From assembly GCA_024636835.1 (NCBI GenBank), contig JAGXGH010000116.1, positions 1 through 34,369 of the forward strand: 34,369 bases of DNA, given 5' to 3'. This DNA is from Verrucomicrobiales bacterium. GTDB lineage: Bacteria > Verrucomicrobiota > Verrucomicrobiia > Verrucomicrobiales > SLCJ01. The translations under genes were made by a program, and so were the position numbers. The stretch's first letter is position 1. The number at the start of each line of letters is the position of its first letter. Shown here in pieces: positions 31,159 through 34,369 of the stretch. The notes beneath the pieces were generated by a model. The model was not told the DNA's origin. It searched no databases and saw nothing but the letters and a program-made list of their open reading frames with translations.

Positions 31159-32093
31159 ATCGGCTTACGGAGGCAAAAATCATCCTCGTCATTCGTTCGA
31201 CGAGGTTGGCAGATTTGAAGGCGAAGTTTGCGACGAAATCGCAAGCGCGATTTTATATTAATCAGCTAGGCGGGGATTTCACTGACTATGAGCGAGAGGA
31301 CGCTGCCTATCAGCAAGCGATAGAGCACGCGAAACACACGCTGGATGCGCTCGGTCGAGTGCAAGTCGTGCAGCGAGAGTTCTTGCCGAATTTTGTCTTT
31401 GGTGCTCAAGATTTGGTTGTTGCTCTCGGACAAGACGGACTAGTTGCCAACACCTTAAAATATCTCAATGAGCAAGCAATTGTTGGAGTGAATCCGGATC
31501 CCCAACGTTGGGACGGGCAGCTCTTACCCTTCCATGTTGAGGATCTTGATAAAATCATGCGCGAGCTGTTGAAAGGAGCACGAAATACCCGTGAGGTGAC
31601 TATGGCTGAAGCTCGGCTAAACACTGGGCTGGTTATCAATGCGGTGAATGATTTGTTCATCGGAATGAAGTCTCATGCATCGGCGAGATACCATATCGGC
31701 TTAGGGAATGAGGCCGAAGTCCAGTCATCGAGTGGGGTGATTGTTTCGACGGGGCTTGGTTCTACAGGCTGGTTCAAGAGCCTCATGGCGGGCGCTGCTG
31801 GCGTTGCTGCCGCATCAGGAGGAGCTCCTAGCACGCTACGCAAGGATCTACAATTTGCCTGGGAATCGAATTACCTGTATTTTACGGTGAGAGAACCCTT
31901 TCCGAGTAACACAACGGGAGCTGGACTCGTTTTCGGGAAGGTCACGCAAAGTCAGCCGCTAGTTATCGAATCGAGAATGGCCGAGAAAGGTGTAATTTTC
32001 AGCGACGGGATCGAGCACGATTTCTTGGAATTCAATTCAGGCACCAAGGCCACCATTTCCCTCGCTGCACGCAAAGGTCATTTAGTGGTCTGA
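31155..32093 (+). CDS. Divergent NAD-kinase-like protein
   Basis: This 312-aa protein has the ATP-NAD kinase order of motifs. LVVALGQDGLVANTLKYL (near residue 88) corresponds to the GGDGT loop; the catalytic Asp is kept, but the preceding Gly is Gln. Then come VGVNPDPQRWDG, NDLFIGMKSHASARYHI in place of the usual NE motif, and GVIVSTGLGSTGWFKSL corresponding to the STPTGSTAY loop. An N-terminal extension of about 80 residues (ILVIRSTRLADLKAKFATKSQARFY) is unlike housekeeping NAD kinases. The changes suggest altered substrate or regulation; activity is not proven. Translationally coupled to the SPFH protein. Confidence 0.75.
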   Translation: MNRLTEAKIILVIRSTRLADLKAKFATKSQARFYINQLGGDFTDYEREDAAYQQAIEHAKHTLDALGRVQVVQREFLPNFVFGAQDLVVALGQDGLVANTLKYLNEQAIVGVNPDPQRWDGQLLPFHVEDLDKIMRELLKGARNTREVTMAEARLNTGLVINAVNDLFIGMKSHASARYHIGLGNEAEVQSSSGVIVSTGLGSTGWFKSLMAGAAGVAAASGGAPSTLRKDLQFAWESNYLYFTVREPFPSNTTGAGLVFGKVTQSQPLVIESRMAEKGVIFSDGIEHDFLEFNSGTKATISLAARKGHLVV

Positions 32094-32105
32094 GTGCACG
32101 GCACA

Positions 32106-33563
32106 TCAATACCCTCCAGTGCTGAACGGCGAGGCGGGTAGGCCGTCTTTGTTGTAGAGATTACAGCCGGTTGGAAACTGGGTGTAGGCGTAGCGCACGG
32201 CGACAGGCTCGGTGACATCTTTGGACGAAACGATCAGATCAGAACCGTCGATCTTGCCTTCCGCCCAATGCCAAGTGCCGTCCTTGGCTTGGATGGATAA
32301 CCACGGTATCGAAGCATCCGGTGTTGGCACTGGCGGTTCGCGGTCGTCTTTGCTGGCGAGCATCAAGCCGTTTTCAGCGTGATCGAATTGGACGCGGATG
32401 GTGCTGCCTTCGATCTTGTGACTCTTGTAGAGCGGGCCGCTCGGCACGATGTCCTTCATGCCGTAGTCCTTGTTCAGCGCCCAGCGCGCCAGCCGCAGGC
32501 CGACGTCGTATTTGTTATAGGGGTGCTCCTTCTTCTCACCGATGTCGATGGCAACTGCCATGCCGGTATTTGGGATGCCAAGAGCTTCGAACTGCGCGTT
32601 GCGGATGGCGGCTCGTCCGTCGCCGCCCTCAGGATTGTCGGTGGGCGATTCTCCCATCGAGGCGAGTTGGACGAAGTAGAAGGGGAAATCCCCCTGGCCC
32701 CAGACACCTCGCCAGCCTTCGATCAGTCGCGTCATCTTCGGCAGGTAGTCCTTGCCGTCCTTGACGTTGGCTTCGCCTTGATACCACAGCGCACCACGCA
32801 TCGCATGGCCAACCAGCGGTTCGATCTTGGGGATGAAATTCTGATACTTGGTTTTGATTGGTTCTTCACCTGGTGCGATATATTGCCAGCCATCAATGCC
32901 GGTGCCAGCCACTGCGGCATTCATCAGACCAATGGGAACCAGCAGCTCACTTTGCAGTTTGCGTCCGAAGACAAAGGAGATGCTGTAGCAAGCTCCGACG
33001 GTTTTCGGGGTGACGACGGTCCAATCCGTGTCGAGATAACGCATTGCCGGGTAGTTGGCTTCCGCCTGCGAGTTCTTGGGGTAGGCGGTGTTACCGAACT
33101 TCACCGACATATTCGACTGCCCTGAGCACAGCCAGACTTCGCCGATGAGGATGTTGGAGCAAACCTTTCGCTGCTGCTTGCCACCCGCGCGGGTCTCTAC
33201 GGTGAGGATGTGTCCGGCAGGAGCGTCGTTCACCGACTTCAGCTTGTCTGCGGGCATCGGATCCAGTTTCACGTCAAAGCGGCCGTCTGTTCCGGCGGTG
33301 GTTACATGCTTCTGGTCGTCAAAGGTCACATGGACAGCTGCGTTGGGCAAAGTCCAGCCCCAGACGGGCACCGGCATGTTTTGTTGGAAGACTGCGTTGT
33401 CGTTGAAAGGACGACCCATCCGAGGCGTGAGCTCGAGCGGGATAGCTGGTTTTGGAAAGTCCGTGGACAGCTCAGCAGCGAACAGCGTGCCGGTGGTGGT
33501 AGACATACCAAGAGCGAGGAGACAGAACGAGGCTTTAAGAGCCGTGGAGAACAGGGGTTTCAT
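32106..33563 (-). CDS. Exported sialate O-acetylesterase-like protein (SGNH fold)
   Basis: This protein is 485 aa from the ATG at 33563, with a signal peptide (MKPLFSTALKASFCLLALGM...) ending near FAA-ELS. An N-terminal beta-sandwich precedes the SGNH catalytic domain with IGEVWLCSGQSNMSV (nucleophile Ser), LLVPIGLMNAAVAGTGIDGW and GALWYQGEANV. The order and the sequences are typical of the carbohydrate-esterase SASA family, which removes O-acetyl groups from sialic acids or plant polysaccharides. An upstream Met at 33602 gives a poorer N-terminus. It converges with the NAD-kinase-like gene (12-nt gap). A relic of a paralogue lies 2.2 kb to the left. Confidence 0.9.
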   Translation of the reverse strand: MKPLFSTALKASFCLLALGMSTTTGTLFAAELSTDFPKPAIPLELTPRMGRPFNDNAVFQQNMPVPVWGWTLPNAAVHVTFDDQKHVTTAGTDGRFDVKLDPMPADKLKSVNDAPAGHILTVETRAGGKQQRKVCSNILIGEVWLCSGQSNMSVKFGNTAYPKNSQAEANYPAMRYLDTDWTVVTPKTVGACYSISFVFGRKLQSELLVPIGLMNAAVAGTGIDGWQYIAPGEEPIKTKYQNFIPKIEPLVGHAMRGALWYQGEANVKDGKDYLPKMTRLIEGWRGVWGQGDFPFYFVQLASMGESPTDNPEGGDGRAAIRNAQFEALGIPNTGMAVAIDIGEKKEHPYNKYDVGLRLARWALNKDYGMKDIVPSGPLYKSHKIEGSTIRVQFDHAENGLMLASKDDREPPVPTPDASIPWLSIQAKDGTWHWAEGKIDGSDLIVSSKDVTEPVAVRYAYTQFPTGCNLYNKDGLPASPFSTGGY

Positions 33564-33602
33564 AACGATGGAACCGGTAGTTTTTCGTTGACTGGTTTGC
33601 AA

Positions 33603-33621
33603 CGATCAATAATTATTATCG
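33603..33621. promoter_or_regulatory. Operator-like palindrome in a divergent promoter region
   Basis: AATAATTATT is a perfect palindrome, flanked by CGAT and ATCG. It sits in the 122-nt gap between the divergent esterase and PEP-CTERM genes. TTGACT lies just to the left at 33589-33594, but no ideal -10 box at standard spacing was found. Confidence 0.35.
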
Positions 33622-33685
33622 ATGTATCGCTGATTACTATAGGGAAAGTCGCTCAAGCTTCGCAATCGGCCATCTAGCAATCAAT

Positions 33686-34340
33686 ATGAAAACATACAAA
33701 ATTTCTGGCAACCGCACTCGTTGCGGACTGGTGGCGCTCTCTTTGGGGTTCCTTTCTATGGGCGTGGCTAACGCGACAGTGGTCATGATCGACTTCGGAA
33801 CCTCTACTTCAGCCGTCGAGCCCGGCTTTGTAGCGCAGACCACAGGTGCCGCAACGACCTACTCCACGGACGGGGGAGACATCACTGTTGCTTCGACCGG
33901 TAGTTTCTTCAACCGTTCTGCTGGAACCGTCAGTTCACCCAGCACCTCCTATACGGCCGCCCCCCTATACGGTGATTTCACTTTCCTGAACAGCTTCGGT
34001 ACCTTGACCCTCACGATCGATGGCGCGGGTATCTTGGCGTCCACGGATTATGACATTACGTTTTATTCCTATGATTCACAGCATACTCAATCCGGCGGCA
34101 CAGTGACCTACACGGGCGTGTCCGGTACGACTGGTAGCACCTCCATCGCTTATTCGAGCAACAATATCGGGGGTGCGGGTAATTCCTCGCTCTCAACCTG
34201 GACATCGAATGGATCGGGACAGATTGTCATCGATGTCACGGGTACCACCGAAGGTCCTCGTGTTAACGGAATGGCAATTACCGTAGTTCCCGAGCCCTCA
34301 ACGGCTTTGCTTGGTGGTCTCGGTGCGCTTATGCTAATGC
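33686..34340 (+). CDS. PEP-CTERM exported protein (3' end cut off)
   Basis: From the ATG at 33686 the frame encodes a signal peptide (MKTYKISGNRTRCGLVALSL... cut near ANA-TVV), then about 175 residues rich in Ser, Thr and Gly with beta-sandwich character (GTLTLTIDGAGI, DYDITFYSYD). A PEP-CTERM sorting signal follows: VPEPSTALLGGLGALMLM. PEP-CTERM proteins are processed by exosortase and are often surface or biofilm proteins. The usual Arg-rich end is missing because the contig runs into adapter sequence at 34341, so only a few residues are lost. Function beyond export is unknown. Confidence 0.85.
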
Positions 34341-34369
34341 CTGTCTCTTATACACATCTCCGAGCCCAC
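34341..34369 (+). other. Illumina Nextera adapter (sequencing artefact)
   Basis: The last 29 bases begin CTGTCTCTTATACACATCT, the Nextera transposase mosaic end, and continue CCGAGCCCAC, the read-2 adapter. They are not genomic and create a false C-terminal extension of the PEP-CTERM frame. Confidence 0.98.

Noticed and set aside
29868..32170. SPFH-kinase segment as a recent insertion flanked by a target-site duplication of the esterase tail
   Set aside because: The two tails differ at 6 of 45 positions with 5 synonymous, which indicates old divergence of two coding genes rather than duplication at insertion. No integrase or transposase is present. Replacement or loss of a paralogue is preferred.

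Overview
The window reads as one whole metagenomic or draft-genome contig. Its left edge cuts through a CRISPR repeat, and its right edge runs straight into 29 bp of Illumina Nextera adapter (34341-34369). The gene content suggests Verrucomicrobiota: a PEP-CTERM exported protein, secreted sialate O-acetylesterase, SGNH-hydrolase and FG-GAP proteins, A-rich leaders with little Shine-Dalgarno sequence, and a type II-C CRISPR system. Planctomycetota or a relative cannot be excluded from sequence reading alone.

Region 1 (1-5.3 kb) is a complete type II-C CRISPR-Cas locus. It has an array of 36-bp repeats and 30-bp spacers, then cas2, cas1 and cas9 on the minus strand, and a tracrRNA with terminator on the plus strand just upstream of cas9. 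The array and the cas operon converge on a perfect 13-bp hairpin. Each repeat carries a sigma70-like promoter (TTGACT, 16 nt, TACTAT) pointing the same way as the crRNA orientation deduced from the tracrRNA. This matches the repeat-internal promoters known from Neisseria type II-C arrays.

Region 2 (5.6-26.6 kb) is a co-directional minus-strand run of about 19 genes, many joined by ATGA overlaps. It looks like an energy and redox stress island. It encodes a cation-chloride cotransporter, a P2-type cation ATPase, a glycosidase with a sucrose-phosphatase-like HAD protein, an SDR, a ferritin-like protein, an Sll1863-like coiled-coil protein, a VIT/CCC1 transporter, PEP synthase, adenylate kinase, PfkB, an exported hemerythrin, a D-2-hydroxyacid dehydrogenase, a Met/Lys-rich exported protein, a sulfur module (two half-size YeeE/YedE proteins plus an MBL-rhodanese persulfide dioxygenase) and an exported protein with six BON domains. 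Inside it sits an in-frame chimera of the GAPDH N-terminus and the ApgM phosphoglycerate mutase C-terminus, probably a deletion scar.

Region 3 (26.7-27.5 kb) is non-coding and holds two palindromic mobile-type elements. One is a 124-bp MITE-like element with 17-bp terminal inverted repeats and an apparent 11-bp target duplication.

Region 4 (27.5-34.3 kb) contains exported carbohydrate-related genes on the minus strand (SGNH hydrolase, FG-GAP protein, sialate O-acetylesterase). A plus-strand two-gene operon, an SPFH/band-7 protein overlapping a divergent NAD-kinase-like protein, interrupts them. It lies between the intact esterase and a relic of a second esterase's 3' end. This SPFH-NAD-kinase pair is the best candidate here for a little-described system. 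The contig ends inside a PEP-CTERM gene at the adapter.
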